6,134 bases of DNA, from positions 1-6,134 of the forward strand of contig CAMNNN010000094.1 of assembly GCA_946545505.1 (NCBI GenBank). The letters run 5' to 3'. Source of the stretch: an uncultured Clostridia bacterium. Its GTDB lineage: Bacteria > Bacillota > Clostridia > Saccharofermentanales > Saccharofermentanaceae. The notes beneath the pieces were generated by a model. It searched no databases, had not been told where the DNA came from, and saw nothing but the letters and a program-made list of their open reading frames with translations. Below, piece by piece: positions 5,798-6,134 of this stretch. Within the stretch, counting starts at the first letter, position 1, and each line of letters starts with the position of its first letter. A program made the position numbers and the translations under genes.

Positions 5798-6134
5798 ATG
5801 AAAGCTCCAGCGAACCTAAACTCTCGTCCCCGTCCAACAGCGCCCTTTGACTAACCTCCCGAGCTTCTCAACATCGCAACGACTAAACTTGACTGTTACG
5901 ACTTAAATCTTACATCGTGCTACTCGTATCTCCCATTCGCCGCATATTCCAAATTGCTTCTTCCCGTATACCGTCAGGTGTCCGATACGTCAAGTCACCC
6001 GCTGCCGTACACAATACCGGCTACTCGGTTTGCACGAACCGATGTAACATCCGTCGCACCTCGGAATCTACCTGTCGGCTATGACATCTCATAAGCTCGC
6101 GGATCGAAATCCGAATCAACTAATCTGTTACAAC
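5798..6134 (-). ncRNA. Gene-free, G-rich minus-strand stretch; possible 3' part of an unidentified non-coding RNA
   Basis: No convincing protein gene is present on either strand: every minus frame is broken by several stops, and the longest plus-strand open stretch (about 5858-6091) lacks a start codon and any recognisable protein. The minus strand has about twice as many G as C over 5881-6060 and ends in a strong intrinsic terminator, so a transcript from the right evidently finishes here. Small minus-strand hairpins are visible: CGGAT-TTCG-ATCCG (6113-6100), TCGGTT-CGTGCA-AACCGA (6042-6025) and GCCG(G)TA-TTGTG-TACGGC (6021-6004). I looked for and did not find hallmark sequences of tRNA, tmRNA, RNase P RNA, SRP RNA, T-box leaders or group II intron domain V. 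The alternative is a decayed gene: the last 28 codons in one minus frame (5867-5781) read like a plausible C-terminus (EAREVSQRALLDGDESLGS...) ending with TGA in the terminator loop, but the same frame has five stops further upstream. Confidence 0.3.

Noticed and set aside
5895..5911. Minus-strand AAGTCGTAAC similar to the 3' end of 16S rRNA
   Set aside because: The match is only ten bases and the following AAGGTANCC and anti-SD CCTCCTTT are absent.
6055..6061. GTGCGAC on the minus strand, which looks like a group II intron 5' boundary
   Set aside because: No domain V (AGC...GAAA...CGG-type 34-mer), no reverse transcriptase and less than 300 nt before the terminator; a 7-mer match is not enough.
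5855..6092. Open plus-strand stretch of about 78 codons at the right end
   Set aside because: It has no ATG/GTG/TTG start with a ribosome site and no protein-like motif, and the strong terminator indicates transcription on the opposite strand.

Overview
The window looks like chromosomal DNA of an uncultured anaerobic Clostridia member (Bacillota), probably a gut or rumen lineage. I infer this from the LeuRS sequence, the purine-rich Shine-Dalgarno sites, two low-complexity lipoproteins with a lipobox Cys at position 20, one of them carrying an 'SSGAGGW ... DGSF' domain I associate with Clostridia, and an SH3b-SH3b-NlpC/P60 secreted hydrolase. Genus is not determinable by eye; a Saccharofermentans- or Lachnospiraceae-like source is only a guess.

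Layout. Positions 1-597 (+) hold the 3' end of leuS (leucyl-tRNA synthetase). A strong hairpin at 633-654 lies between leuS and the convergent minus-strand genes and serves as their shared terminator. From 5730 down to 673 all six genes are on the minus strand. In transcription order they are a PaaI-type hotdog thioesterase (5730-5341), a secreted SH3b/NlpC-P60 cell-wall peptidase (5239-3995), two lipoproteins of unknown function (3944-3027 and 3003-2254), a RibD-C/DHFR-fold reductase (2234-1554) and a membrane protein with an extracytoplasmic N-terminal domain (1557-673). The last four are tightly packed (gaps of 23 and 19 nt, then a 4-nt ATGA overlap), so they are very likely one operon, possibly read through from the NlpC/P60 gene. 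The products are mostly envelope proteins: one peptidoglycan hydrolase, two lipoproteins and one membrane protein. The reductase is the cytosolic exception.

The right end (5798-6134) has no convincing gene. It ends on the minus strand in a clear intrinsic terminator (5761-5797), whose stem is fully paired only in the minus-strand RNA (a G.U pair there is an A.C mismatch in the plus-strand RNA). Something coming in from the right on the minus strand therefore ends here. The stretch is G-rich on that strand, broken by stops in all frames, and contains several small hairpins. It is either the 3' part of an unidentified non-coding RNA or a decayed gene. Directly after that terminator lies an extended -10 promoter placed so that the thioesterase mRNA would be almost leaderless.

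I found no CRISPR array, transposase, phage gene, tRNA or rRNA. Nothing here proves a new system; the orphan terminated transcript at the right end and the unnamed lipoprotein/membrane-protein operon are the parts least explained by known biology.
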